Assembly: GCA_003313425.1 (NCBI GenBank)
Contig: NHZP01000050.1
Location: 186,001 to 250,000, forward strand
Source: Pseudopyrenochaeta lycopersici
Taxonomy: Eukaryota > Ascomycota > Dothideomycetes > Pleosporales > Pseudopyrenochaetaceae
Direction: 5' to 3'
DNA: 64,000 nucleotides
This document shows, one piece after another, positions 10,583 through 23,092 of the stretch. Numbering within the stretch: the stretch's first letter is position 1; each line of letters begins with the position of its first letter. The notes below the pieces were generated by a model. It searched no databases. It saw only the letters and a list, made by a program, of their open reading frames with translations, and had not been told where the DNA came from. Both the position numbers and the translations under genes were made by a program.

Positions 10583-13435
10583 ATGTCTAAGACCCTCTAC
10601 GCTCGGAGGAGCTGTTGTCCTTCATGTAATCCTTTGACCGGTGAATACACTGGTATGTCAGACTTTTCGTTCGTTTGCCCAAATAGCCGCGCCCTCCCGC
10701 GATCGCGGCGCATCTCTCACGAAACATGGGAACTCTACCGAGCAGATATTGTGCGAGAGTTCCTATGCGGCGGCGGCAAAGGCTATGCGCAGGCGCTGAG
10801 GTGGATCAAGCACAAGGAGATCCCTGACTTCAACCCAAGGTTCGCGCGCAATCGCCTGCCATCTTAACGCACTGATTAATACAAATCTAGCGCAAAGCAA
10901 CTCTCACACCGAATCAAAGAGGTCTGGGCAGAAGATTTATCAGTCGCACCAGACTCCAATGCAAGTATAGATCACAGCGATCTTACCAGGGGCGATGTGA
11001 AGTGCCCTACACCAAGAATTGTAGGGGGTGAAGCTTCAGGGCGTGGCGTTGTATGCTTTCCTGGTAACCATCATGGCAACAAAGAGCCAAGGAAGAAGAG
11101 CACGGGAGTGAACGGAAAACACTCCACAAGAAGAGAAAGAGAGGAGATAAAAAGGGAGACAGTAGCATCATACGAGGATGGAAGAGTGAAAGGTCCGCAA
11201 ACGGAAGAAAAAGAAGAAGATTCTAAGACGAAAGTTATCGCCTCGAAAGATGAGCTCGAAGATTCTACAACCATCAAAGCGGTCGAACATATGTCCATCA
11301 AGGAGACTCCTATGAGCAAGTACAGCAGTGCGAAGTCGTGTGTGCTACCCACATCTGAAACATCAGTGAAAGAATCTACATGCTCGTCTAATGTGGTAGA
11401 TCAAGTTGGGTTCAAGAGACGCTGGCAAGAGACACATACAATCTGGGAAACAACATCGAAACGAATCAAACATGAAGCCACAAGTTTTGAATTAACTTCT
11501 CTCGGAGGTTGCGGCAAGCTCTTGGTGCGAGACTTAGTTTACCAATGTGCCATGCGGAACAGCCTCAATCCCAACATCGAAAGCACACTACCCAGCCTCA
11601 AGGCTCTGAATATTTCTAGGCTACCTGATGAGTCGATCGAAGGGCCTACACCCTACAACGAAGGTCATAAACCGGTATTGGCGCCTGAAAGGCTAAAAGA
11701 AATCCTCTCCAAGATTGGAGTTGAATGGGATCTGGCTATGATTACCCAGTGTTTGCGCAAAGACCTCGTTTATCATACCTTGCGCCCTAACTCCGACATT
11801 TCGCTGCCTATAAAAGCGTTGATGGCCCAGATTAAACGGGTGCGGTCGTTTGCTGAGCTCTACTTTGCAACAGCGGATTTTCATGACGCCTTCCCGCTCT
11901 TTCTGCTTGTATGGATTACACTGCGAGACGGTTCTAAAGAGAAAAGTTTTATTTTTCTAATCCAATGCGCTCGATCCGCAAAGCGTCACGAAGATAAAGA
12001 CCTTGTAGTCTCTCTACTGAGAGTCTCTTTGTGGGTGTTAGATAGCACTTTGCCACACGACATCATCGTTCGATCTCTATTGCGTCTAGAACTTTCTAAA
12101 TTACTTCAATCCCACAATTCAAAGGAATACTGCAAAAATTTATATCTAGAAGGGATTAGGCTCATCTTGCCAGAGCAGTCATCCTTGATGGATGTCTTCG
12201 ACAGGATCCAGCGGCAGCTGCAAAACAGTCAGTGGTTCTCCCGTAACGGCATTGAGTCCGACCATCTCAGTCGGATAATTATCACACGTGTGTTTGATAA
12301 CTTAACAGGATCAACCAAGGATGTTGAAGAGCGGTGTCGGCTTGGAGGTGTAATAGACTCAGACTGTGTCTTGCGCCACGACTACACTCTCAGTGACGTT
12401 TTGTTGGCTGTTATACTGCTTGGATATGATCATGATTCAACTGCAGCCACTTCGAGCATTCGACACCTACGAAAATGCCTAAAACATGCGAAGGCTATCT
12501 TCGGAAGACAACGGTGCGAGCACACATATCAAGATCTTTGGTCGAAGGTATACTCGCGTTTGCCGGGCTTTACCAGGACTGTTGAAATTATCGTTTTTCT
12601 CCACTTGCTTCTTCACTGGTCGCCAAAGACTTCATGCAAATACCTGGATATTGAGCATGAGAATTGTCTGCTAGGTCTGTCAACTTTAAACATAATATTG
12701 GCAACATCAGTCCTCGTCTGCGAGGGATATGATATACATGTAACAGACAATCGTGACCCCTTTCATGGGCGCGGTGTGGGGAACCGGCTTGCAGAACTCA
12801 TCGCATTTCCAGATGAAGCACTTTTCTTAAGTTTTCTATGGTCCTCGGTGCGGCAGAATAGAAAGTTGTCCTACGAGCACGTTCAACCAACGGGTCCTAC
12901 TGAGTCCTGGAATAATTGGATGACTGAGATACACAAGCTGATCAAGGTTGGGAGTTCAGAGGATCAAGTTATTTGTCATCCCGAACCCTCCATTGCAATG
13001 TCAATCGTCACAACATCGACGCTTTCAGCAATGAGAGAATACTCAAGAGAGATACACGTCTCCCACAACTGCGGATCGGGTCTGCGCTCTCGATCTCCTC
13101 TCCGCCGTGTTGAACAATGGATCAGTCGTACGGCTGACGAAATCTCCATGGAGAACATTTTTGACGACACGGCTGAGTTTACCATCAGCGGCAACACTTC
13201 CACTATAACCGTTGACCCATTGCAAATAGAAACACTGGATTGGGACACTACTGCACGCGACGGATCATTTTCAGAGGTCCATGAATTAATTCAACCACTC
13301 TGTAATGACTCCAGGATTGAAACAGAGCTCGAAACTGTAATCAAAAAGGAAAACGCAGCCGAGGAATCTATTCGAGAAGACCCCTCGATCACAACCGTCC
13401 ACACTATCGAGCAACAGCCACGCGATGGCGGGTGA
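10583..13435 (+). CDS. Large protein with Clr5-like N-terminal domain, two exons
   Basis: Exons 10583-10839 and 10891-13435, 933 residues. Without splicing, the long second frame has no ATG at its beginning (it opens with GTG at 10997), and the 94-residue frame upstream joins it in phase through intron 10840-10890 (weak GTTCGC donor, CTAG acceptor). Residues about 43-100 (SHETWELYRADIVREFL ... KQLSHRIKEVW) resemble the fungal Clr5 domain, found at the N-terminus of many transcription-related or orphan proteins. Residues 115-260 are Lys/Glu/Ser-rich and disordered; from about 270 on the protein is helical and mixed, without a domain I know; the last 100 residues are acidic. The start could also be the ATG at 10655, which would place the Clr5-like part nearer the N-terminus. 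Its neighbour is a decayed repeat-associated gene. Confidence 0.7.
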
Positions 13436-13539
13436 AGTGATGATGAGCGAAGCAGGGTACACACCTCTTACGATCTGCGGACATTTTCTCTTTGATTAGC
13501 TTTGGGCTAGTGCTGCTTCATTCTAGCGGATGAGCCGCT

Positions 13540-14850
13540 AGCCCGAAAATATACACGCCGCGCAAAAGGCCCTTACATTTTGGGAAACACTTGTCTTATT
13601 ACTTTTGCCGGCCCCATCAAGTATTTGATATTTTCGAAGAGGGTATACAGAGAGGGAATTGGGGGGTGGGGCGCGTGTGGGGGAGAAACCTTGGAGCTCA
13701 GCCCATATTGTGGATCGGTCGTGTTCCTTGTCGATATTTAGAAATAGCAAGTTCTCTTAGAGTGCCTTTTCTAGACCGCTACAATCTCGAGCAGACGTAG
13801 CGGGCGCTCTAAGTTGTAATAGCTCCACAGTCCGCCTATCAAAGAACTGCATTAGGTCTACCTCCAAGTAGGCGAGTCCAAGATGTAAGAATGTGATCAC
13901 GATGACTTGGAATCTTCACGCAATAGTCAGAAAGTTGTTGCCCAATGATAAGCTCGTGTTTGCTTCAAAGGCTTTAGTAAAAGCTGTATGCCTTAAGATC
14001 TGTCTAGGTTCTTTGCGCTTGCCTATGCTGAGACGATCCCACAGACACTTTTCAGCAAATACTGTGCCTAGTTGATTATCGCTATGATAATGGTAAGCCC
14101 GTATTGCTTCAAAGATCTCGCCGTCCGCAAAGTTAACATAGTCAGAATACCCCTGTGATAAGATCGTCTGCAATTCTGGGCTTGAATCTGGGGACGCAGT
14201 TTGATCACATACTGTTAATGATGGCAACAGAGAAACGTACGGCAGTCGCATCTGGTCTTTTAGCCAAGGAGAATTGGAAAGGGAATGAATATCATAGTTC
14301 TCAAACATTGGAGATCTTCCAAAGGCCTGGCGCCAATCTATGCTTCGCTGTGTTGCGAGAGGGATGCGGCCAAGAAACAGGCAGGTTACCGCGTTCGGGA
14401 CAACCTCGGCCGCCGGGGTCACCTTCCTTTTCTACGTCCCAAAAATCTCTCTCCCAAGCATTCCTCTAACACCTTCCTCTTCGAGTCGACAAGTAATAAC
14501 CAGAATCCAGCGCCCTGGTCTGTGCAATACCCTGGACCACCAGGATGCGTAATAGTCAAAAGTGTGAAAAGTTGGAATGTCAACTCTGTCGCTGTGTCGG
14601 ATGATGGCAGCCAACCAGATGTTTATCGGAGCTCGAACACCTTCCACACTAACAGGTGGAACCTGTCTTGGCTACCAGCCTCCGTTTCCCCAGATTCGAT
14701 GCCCCGCATAAGCCGGGCATCTAATCTACGCCTCAATTCGCTATGAGGCAAAACCACCTGCTCTGGATTGCGGCAGAAGCCCAGGGCAAAGGATTGTCGC
14801 TTATCGTCGCTTAAGGATTTCCTGAGGTAAGCCCAGATGCCATGGCTGCG
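13540..14850 (-). pseudogene. Decayed DUF3723-type gene
   Basis: On the minus strand several pieces in successive order look like one protein broken by stops and frameshifts: a first piece around 14650-14850 (IWAYLRKSLSDDKRQSFALG, then HSELRRRLDARLMRGIESGE), a second at 14432-14660 (APINIWLAAI, FHTFDYYASWW, GRWILVITCRL), a third at 13916-14422 (DGEIFEAIRAYHY, WDRLSIGKRKEPRQIL), and weaker pieces to about 13540 (FFDRRTVELLQLRAP). Piece two and piece three share a frame and are separated by a TAG stop near 14432; pieces one and two differ in frame. The pattern matches my recollection of fungal DUF3723 proteins, a lineage-expanded, repeat-like family of unknown role. A live gene is excluded by the breaks. 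Confidence 0.6.
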
Positions 14851-15000
14851 GCTTCATACAAAATGAGGGCATACCCCGGTGTTGATTGAGATGGATCTTG
14901 GCTACATCGCTTGGCTATAGTATATTGCTTGTCGACCCCTCCATCTCTATATTTCGTCCCATTTTTGCACTTCGTCTGCTCAATCTCTGGCTTGCCAGTC

Positions 15001-16741
15001 ATGATGTTAGACACCAATACGTCGACTGCTTTCCAAGAGGAGAAGGCCAACGATAAAACTTACGCACGTGATCTCTCTACGCTCGAGAGCTATGCGGCGG
15101 GCAACAACCAGCTCATCGAGCAAGCCGAGACGAGGAGAAGCATTAAATCCCGCCATGCCCAGATGATCGCCATCGGTGGAACGATTGGTACAGGTCTCTT
15201 CGTTGGATCAGGTCAAGCTCTCGCTATCGGTGGCCCTGCATTTCTGTTTCTTGCCTACACTCTCACTTCGTGCCTGGTCTATGGAGTAGTTACCGCCGTC
15301 ATCGAAGTCTGTACCTATCTTCCAGTCTCGGGAAGTTCTATGGCCTACTACTGCAACCGCTTTGTCTCCCCTTCTCTTGGTTTTGCTCTGGGCTGGCTGT
15401 ATGTGTATTCTTTCGGCATATTAGTCGCTTATGAGATTACTGCTGCAGCCATTGTGATCAATTACTGGCCTAACAATGTTCCTATTGCTGCATTGTAAGA
15501 CTTGCAATCCCAGACATGTCGAAACATGAGACTAATGTGGCGACAGGATTACCATTATTCTCGTCGTCATTGTCGTTCTCAACTTCTGCCCAGTCGGTGT
15601 GTTTGCAGAATCTGAATTTTGGTTCGCTGGCATCAAAGTGATTATGCTTATTGGCCTCTTGCTCCTAGCAGTCATCTTGATGCTTGGAGGGGGCCCGAAT
15701 CACGATCGAATCGGCTTCCGTTACTGGAAAGACCCTGGTGCTGTCAAGGAGTATGTTGTTGGTGGAGATGGAGGACGTTTCACTGCGTTTCTCTACGTTT
15801 GGGTGTTCTCCGGCTTCTCCTTTTACTTCGGCCCCGAACTCATTATCGTCACGAGCGGCGAGATGTACCATCCTCGCAAGAATCTCCCTATCGCAAGCCG
15901 TCGGTTCTTCTATCGTCTTGCTTTCTTCTACGTATTCGGTGCTCTGGCAATTGGAGTCATCTGCCGATCTGACGCCGAAGATCTCACATCTGGAACTGGA
16001 AATGCGAACGCGTCTCCATGGGTTGTTGGAATTCGCAACGCGGGTATTACAGCACTTCCTTCCGTCGTCAACGCCGGTATTCTGACTAGCGCATGGTCTT
16101 CGGGTAATTCCTTCTTGTATATGTCCAGCCGATCTCTATACTCAATCGCGCTTGCTGGTAACGCACCCAAGATCTTCAAGCGATGCAACCGCTACGGATT
16201 GCCAATCTATGCGGTCGGCGCCACAAGTTTGTTCTCTCTGCTAGCCTATTTGAACGTTGTCTCTTCCTCAGGGACGGTGTTCAACTGGTTTATTAGTCTC
16301 ACGAATACCGCTGGCTATACCTCTTGGATTGTATGCGCTATTATTTTCCTCCGCTTTCGCAAAGCCTGTGACGCTCAGGGCATCCAGGTACCATACCAGT
16401 CGAAGGTTCAACCGTATGGCGCATATATCTGTGTGGTTGTTTTTACCTTCCTGTTGTTGTGCAATGGCTTCACTCTTTTCTACCCGGGCAGATTCACTGC
16501 CACTGGATTCTTGACAACATACCTTGGCATACCTATCTTCTTGGCCCTGTGGTTGGGGCATAAAGTATTTGCTGGCCGGAAAGACACATGGTTGATTAGA
16601 CCGCTTGAGGTGGATCTAACATCGGGCTTAAGAGAGGTTGAGGCAGATGCAGAGACTTGGACGAGGATGGATGAGATGAAGAAAGCAAATAGCACGCATG
16701 GCAATGCTTGGTGGAAGAAGCTTAATTGCCTCTGGGCGTAG
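15001..16741 (+). CDS. Amino-acid permease, YAT family
   Basis: Exons 15001-15494 and 15547-16741 encode 562 residues, the usual size. The 52-bp intron has a GTAAGA donor and a GCGACAG acceptor and restores a hydrophobic segment across the junction. The N-terminal cytosolic arm ends in RRSIKSRHAQMIAIGG, followed at once by GTIGTGLFVGSG, the TM1 signature of yeast-type amino-acid transporters (Gap1, Put4 and others). About 12 membrane segments follow, with SGSSMAYYCNRF in TM3 and FSFYFGPELIIVTSGEM. It should import one or more amino acids by proton symport at the plasma membrane. Two ATGs open the frame (15001, 15004). It is a different APC branch from the permease at 5996-7980. Confidence 0.92.
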
Positions 16742-17512
16742 GTTTCGGGGGATAAGCTGGAAGTAGAACATCTGTTTCAACACGACAAGATTGGATGGTT
16801 CGCAAACATTGCGACAGAGCCATTCGCTATTATTATATGATTAATGTGAGATGCAGAATCAGAAAATAGCTTAGGTGGAATCAAATACCTACATCATTTT
16901 GCAGTGTCTCAATCAACGCTCGCTACAATATTTCATTATGACTTGACAGCTCATTAAGGCCCATAGAGGGTTCCGTCTCCACGCCTTTCCACAATTATGT
17001 TTGGTTAAATGAAGCGCATTCATATGATTTTCCTTTCGCCGAAACTAGAGTAGTGGTCCATTTAAGGCTTTCCAGGATGCAGAGCTGGGCGGATAACTTG
17101 AAATGTTCGTGAAGTAAGTGAGAGTCAATGTACCGTGTATGGCCTCACAAAAATATAAAGAGCGAGAAACATGATCAGAGATCGAGACTGCAGTACTGTT
17201 GCCTATGTTTCTTTCAAAGTTAGCGAATGTTTCCATACATTGTCTAGCCATGGTGTAGGCTTCGTGAAGTGAATCCTTTTCCACCAAACGCTGACCACAC
17301 ACCACGGGCCCACTTTTATCTTTCGCTTTCATTGTCGCGTATCAATAGCTATACACACTCACCCAGAGCTCTCAGTGATTATAGAACAATAGCAGACGTC
17401 GATAATTCTCGCTATCTTTCAGTCTACAGCCTCACCATTCACAAATCGGTGCTTGTTCAACCCTCACCGAGATCTATCACTTACAATACCATCACACACA
17501 ACTCAGATATAG
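16742..17512. other. Intergenic region, no gene seen
   Basis: 770 bases between a permease 3' end and the next gene. The last 170 bases before the ATG at 17513 are pyrimidine/CA-rich like a 5' leader. A 95-residue minus frame at 17045-17332 overlaps that leader and shows no recognisable features. Confidence 0.4.
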
Positions 17513-18568
17513 ATGGCACCACTTACCTACTCCCGCCTCCTCGTCCGCCTCGATACACTTTACGACACCGTTCCTACCCGGTTCCCAGGCGCCGACAATG
17601 TTCAGCGTGTCAAGGACGTGCAGCGCGCGATCAAAGCAGGTCTCATCGCTGCTCAAGCAGGTCTAGAGGGCGATGACAGCGTGCTATCGCCAGGTCAGCT
17701 AAAGCATTGGGTCATAACCAAGATGAACGATATCAACGAGCTTTTCGACCGTGAGACTGCTATCACAACAGCTGCCACCATAACGCCAGACACTCCAGCT
17801 GCGAAGTCTGCAGCGGTCCAGAAGGTATCAGCTGTAACCAAACGTCCCATTCGAAATCCAAATGTTACCAATGCTGGCGTCAAGAAGTCAGTGTCTCAGC
17901 GTGGAACCCGCGCCAAATCCGCCCGTGCCAATTCACCTGCCCTGCTTGCCGCGGTTACGGCTACTATTGAGGAGCACGAAGCTGCCTCAGCACTACTTAA
18001 ATTATTGAACTCTACACCCCCCACCAAGACTCAAATCGCGCATACCAGCGACGCTGCGATAACTCCTACCGCCTCTGGTAGCTTCGCGCACACAACCGAT
18101 AACGTCACGCGCATGAGCAACTCGACTACAAACAACGAAGGCAAGCAGTATGCTTCCATTTGCCATTCCTGTACACATTCTAGTAGTTCTGTAGCCCCAA
18201 ACGACTACCAGCCAACACACCGTAGCACGCCGAATGCGCACGTAGCACACTACGTCCAAGGCGATATTGATCTTCGCTACACACCGCTCCCTCCTATTGA
18301 CACTAGCATCAGTCACAAGCAGCAGTTCTTTGCCGGCATTAAATATGCGATGCAATGTCTGCGTAACGACTGCGGAGATTGCACAGCCGTGAACGACTTT
18401 CTGGACAGATTCCCAGAGTATGTTAGGAATGAGCTAGGCATCAAGGATCAAAATGAGCTTGCCCATGCAGAGTATGAGAGACCTAATGCTATCCAGCAGC
18501 AGGGCCATTTTGCCAGTCATGATCAACTGAAGAGCACTATTGCTAGGGGATTTTGGGACGTGATTTGA
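17513..18568 (+). CDS. Hypothetical protein, Ala/Thr-rich, 351 residues
   Basis: Single exon. I do not recognise a family. Residues 1-85 look like a helical domain (YSRLLVRLDTLYDTVPTRFP, then DVQRAIKAGLIAAQAGL). Residues 86-265 are low complexity, rich in Ala, Thr, Ser and Asn, likely disordered, with a short Cys pair (CHSCTH) near residue 218. Residues 268-351 are again structured, with three Cys (QCLRNDCGDCTAVNDFLDRF). No signal peptide or membrane segment. The two ordered ends joined by a disordered middle suggest a scaffold or regulatory protein, but no function can be named. Confidence 0.65.
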   Translation: MAPLTYSRLLVRLDTLYDTVPTRFPGADNVQRVKDVQRAIKAGLIAAQAGLEGDDSVLSPGQLKHWVITKMNDINELFDRETAITTAATITPDTPAAKSAAVQKVSAVTKRPIRNPNVTNAGVKKSVSQRGTRAKSARANSPALLAAVTATIEEHEAASALLKLLNSTPPTKTQIAHTSDAAITPTASGSFAHTTDNVTRMSNSTTNNEGKQYASICHSCTHSSSSVAPNDYQPTHRSTPNAHVAHYVQGDIDLRYTPLPPIDTSISHKQQFFAGIKYAMQCLRNDCGDCTAVNDFLDRFPEYVRNELGIKDQNELAHAEYERPNAIQQQGHFASHDQLKSTIARGFWDVI

Positions 18569-18911
18569 TTTGTCGGTCTCGATTGACCGCGCTCCGTCGA
18601 ACTTCTTCTGGGCATCAGGATTACAGTTGCGACTAATGCTATGGGCGGTTTTGGGTTGTTATCAGCTGGACTGACTAATGCAGGTATACGGTAACTTAGC
18701 GAGGATGTCCAAGATGAATGTCACATAGCCAACTTGATTCTTTGCGCTAGCGACGTGATAGCTTGTCCACGAAGTTATGTTTAGCTACGAAAGTATCTTT
18801 AGCTACGAAAGAAATGCAATTCTCATTGTTCTGCCTGAATGCGACCTTGCCCGGACAATTCTGTGGCTACAGCACTTCCATTCAATAGTGCTTTCTTCTC
18901 TTCTTGACTGC
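18569..18911. other. Short convergent intergenic region with a 14-bp direct repeat
   Basis: No gene seen. TTTAGCTACGAAAG occurs twice, at 18780-18793 and 18798-18811, separated by 4 bases. Confidence 0.5.
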
Positions 18912-20969
18912 CTACTTCCTCTTAGTACAGACTGGCCCAACTGCGCCCTCAACAGTCACTTTCTGTTTTCGCCTCATACATACCGGCCCAACTGCGCCCA
19001 TAACTTCCTTCAATGTCTGATCCTCCCCGTCCCACCACTTGTCCAATTTCTTCAGTCCTCGTCGCGCAAGCCCGGCATCGCGATTTCGGTACACCGAATC
19101 AATTTTGCGGACATCTGTCTTGTCGTTCACTAACCAGCGCTTGTGCTCATTCAAGAAATCATCATAAGTTGTGTCCGCCCCATATCTAGCTTGAACGTTT
19201 TGAATGAGAGTTGCGTGTGCAGCTTCGGCAAGCTTGACGTGCTTCTGGCCAGCATGAACCGCAGACGCTTGTCGAGACTGAGGCCATATTGTAGACGCGC
19301 GGTAGAAGAGCATTGTCGAGGATGACTTGACAGCGTCGAGTATGGTGGCTAATCCCAAATGGGTCATCGCACACTGGGCTATATTGAGGTAAGCTAGCTG
19401 CGAGGAGCACGCGACAAGGTTGTGGAGGGCAAAAGCTGAGCGGTCGGTGATCCAGTTATACCTAGCATTTGTTAGCGAATTGTACTTGACAAATTAATTC
19501 CACAAGTCTCATCACTTTCAAAGTGAGAACCAGCTATGGGCTGAAGTTGACAGGCTACATCATGGAAAGACTTACCTAGTGGCGAGGTCCTCAGTCGCAT
19601 AGCTTTGCCCAATATCTAAAGTGGCAAGCTTCGGGTGACGTTCAAGCGCGTCACCAAGTGCGATGACACCATCATCGCTCACACCAACAGAGGCAAGAGT
19701 CAGCCGAGACAGTGATTTGTTCTTCTTCAAGCCGACCGCGAGAGTGGTGACGCCGCTATTGCCCAGGGGGTTGTTTGTTGCATATAGTGCATCAAGCGCG
19801 CAATGTGGCGATGCAAGAAACTTTGCAATGGCTGCTGCGCCATTTGTTCCGATACCGACGGCGTTGAGGTAAATATGTCGAAGAGCGACCGGTTTGTCAT
19901 GATGTGCAAGTGCGGTGAATATCTTCGCCACGCCGACATCACCAAGCTTGGTCTGATCCAAATCCAATGTCCTCAAATTGGTGGCCGCTGTGATCAGCCT
20001 GAAGATATTATCGGCAGATGTCGGCCCAAGCGGGTTCCTTTTCAACCAAATATTTGTTACCGATGTGCTCTGCACCCACTCATCAACGAGTAGTCCAAAG
20101 CTGGGTGCATCGATACAATTACCAGCCAGGTACCAGGTATCCATACGATTTGGATACTCTTTAAGAAACTCGGCGATGCGTTTGGCTCCATGTGGCCCAA
20201 TAATGTTATTACCGAGTAAGAAGTGGGTAATAAACTCGTTCGTCTTGAGGCTATCCATAAGCGCGCCGATATTGTTTGGACCGAGCACCATTTTACAAAG
20301 GTCCATGCGGTTGTCGGAGTATACTACACCTTTCTCAAACTCTAGAGACTGCGTATTGTAATAGGGCTCTTCAATCTCGACCGCCTCATCACCGTGGACT
20401 GTTGAGGTTTTCGCAACGTTACCGCCAAGCGCGATGTGTTGGAAAAACGGAGCCAATGACTCGGGATCTGCGATTTCGACGGGCATGGGCAAGCTGGATG
20501 CACCCTCGAGTGAGACGGGGTCAGTCGCAGGGTTCCACGCGCCCTGCTTGACAATTCGCGGTCCCCAGCTCATCAGCTCTTTCCGCTTGGTATTATCGTC
20601 GATAGCCCGCTTTCGTTGAAGTATAACTAGTTTGCGGAGCCGAGTTAAATCTTTCTCGTACTGTATGATCGGAAAAAGCGAGGCAGCATCTGCTGGAGGG
20701 TACATGAGCTGCGCGATCTGATTTGCCAGCTCCGCGGCTGCGGAGTCGGCGGCTCTTCGACGGGGCGCATCAAGAATGTCCTCATCAATAGTGATTGATG
20801 AAGGCACATCATCAATATTCGGATATGAGCTGACCAGAAGAAGCTGTTGTCGTAGTTTTGCCGCCCAATTTTGAGCGTGCTGAATGTTTTGAGGCTGGGC
20901 TTTATCATTGTCAAGTAGAGATAAATATTTAGGGCCGGTCATCTCGGCGATAGTCGTAGCTGAAGCCAT
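18912..20969 (-). CDS. Leucine-rich-repeat (RNI-like) protein, two exons
   Basis: Exons (minus) 19576-20969 and 18912-19461, 647 residues. The 114-bp intron has a GTAAGT donor, CGCTAAC branch and CTAG acceptor, and the repeat pattern continues over the join. Residues 1-170 are helical and without a known domain; from about 215 to 500 there are ribonuclease-inhibitor-like leucine repeats (LRTLDLDQTKLGDVGVAKIF, LRHIYLNAVGIGTNGAAAIA, LSRLTLASVGVSDDGVIALG). Such repeats bind proteins, as in RanGAP or NLR proteins; the partner is unknown. The C-terminus carries two near copies of GAVGPVC-basic, a small tandem duplication. I chose the ATG at 20969 (MASATTIAEM); an in-frame ATG 63 bases upstream adds 21 residues. 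Confidence 0.8.
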
Positions 20970-23092
20970 AATAAATGTTGATTGTCTATATGACAAGCTT
21001 AGTCTGATGGGGGCGGATGATATATAGGTCAAGATGTTGGGATGACTTTATACGGGATGACTGCGCGGGGATGATGGTCGGTAGTCCTGACTCACGCAGC
21101 CATCAAATCTCTGAGTAGAGAAAGTCATGGAATATCGAAGATCGCATACAGATACCTCTGATACAACTGCTAAAAGGGCGACCAGAGAAAAGGGCGGAAA
21201 TGATGTTGTTGCCTGGCGCTAAAATAGAACTCGGCTATCTCTTCTGTTCAGCCGCATCAAGGCTTGGCAAAGCCAGCGCCCTGTATTCTGTTGCATCGAG
21301 CTGTCTGGCCATTGGAGAATGATTTTCAAGTTACCTTGGATGCTGTCGCAATGCGGTAGTGTGGTCGCTGTTACACCGCGCTGAAACTTACGGGTGTGGT
21401 TCCATGGCTCTCGTAACGACACCTGTTGGTGAATGCACCATTGAAGTGGTTTTCGGCACACAAGCGAGAGAATCGTATTATAGCATGGATGAATTCGCTA
21501 AATTTAGTAATTGGGGTCTTTAAGTATGATCTGTTAACTATACCCCGGAACTCTGATTTGAGCAGTAAGAAGTAGGGACCTATTCAGTTTCTATTTTTCA
21601 GTTTCTACGTGCCTTTGCCCGACTGCTTTACTGTCTTCTTTTCTTAATTTGTATTATGCGGCTGCATGCTGGCAGTAGTCAATAACCTCTGCTCATATAG
21701 GCTGCGTCTTAAATAACAACTTAGTAATATCAAGCTGTAGTAGATCCGATTCGGAGATTCAGCCTAGGGTATTCGTTTTGATCACTATGTAATTAAGCTA
21801 GGTCAGGATGTAGTTGGGTTATGTACAGAGACATATATGACTTGATATTACCACAAGCAGGAAGAATAAGTAGACGTACTAAGGGTGGTTGCACTGTGGA
21901 GGCGGGGCTGGTAGAGGTCCGCGATCCGAGCCCTTGACGGAACTGTCCGCTAAGACCAAGGTTCTGTGAACTTCTCATTCTATAGTATCTCAGAAATAGA
22001 TGATCTGAATGGGAGAGCTTCCACACTCCCGTCGGTTGACACCGTCCATTCTTAGGCGATTTAGTACCTCTGCAACCTGGGACGATTCCTTCGTCACGAT
22101 TTAGTCTCGCACGAATGTAGACCTCGCATGAAGTATTCGTCGCTAAAAGTTGGACAGAAAATACTCTAGCGTGCGCTAAAACATTATAGTGCGGTTTAGT
22201 TGGGGGCCGGAAATTGCTGTTGCAAGGAAATCTGGAATGAGAGTGACATTCCAAACATCACACAGATCGTCCTCACATAACCATGCCCAATCTACAACAG
22301 TCACTTGCTTTGCATAGAAAAGCTTGTCGGTATTGCTGATATATCTATGCAAGAGGTATTTGAGATATGCTGTCATTCTCCGTCTGCGACAACAACTACT
22401 ACGGCAGCTGTAGATTTCGAAAACTAACCATGATGAGGGAGATTCTAGATAGCGAAGGTTTCGAAAAACGACTAGCAGTGGTGAAGCGTGTATATAATTG
22501 TATAATCGATTTATTCGAGTGGCCAGAATTCTGAATTGGTTCGTCGTAGAAGTGAGCCTATACCTGTTTCGTGGTGGGGGCGTTTGGTGACATACTGGTC
22601 GAGAGTTCTGCTTTTGGTTTCCGCTTAAATTCGACCAGCGCATGAAAGTTGATGCAATTTTCAATTTCTAGACCTCGGTTCGATGTATGGGTACGTTCAC
22701 AGATGATTGGGACGAAAAAGGACGTCTAAGTATGTTGTCTCGTATTGAATCCATAGAATCATCCAGAAGCTTCATGGTGGTTCCTTGCACAATCTTCAGC
22801 CTGGGCGTTGCTTCCCGCTTATAAGAGGACGCCGTTTTAATTTGGCTGACTAACAAGCGACGTTGCAGGATCTAAGACAATATGGAACCAAGCGAGGCTG
22901 ACTTGTGATCGTGCATCTGGATACGTACGCACGTGCCACACGACGCGTCCAGATATAGGCAGCAACCCGTGCACTTCCTGTTTTTTGTTCTTCATTCACC
23001 AGGACATCATAACGAATTTCTTTCAAGGAAGGCCACTCTCCGCTCACACGTCTTCAAGTGAGCCTCTAAGAAAAAGCATCTTGCAATTCACC
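20970..23092. other. Intergenic region, no gene seen
   Basis: 2.1 kb between divergent genes. The section 21480-21800 is AT-rich. Two minus-strand frames at 21793-22664 overlap, are Arg/Ser-rich in the way of random frames, and have no start context or domain. The last 100 bases before 23093 are probably leader of the following gene. Confidence 0.45.

Noticed and set aside
21793..22664. Two overlapping minus-strand frames of 150-160 residues
   Set aside because: Arg/Ser-rich composition typical of noise, no domain, no conserved splice sites.
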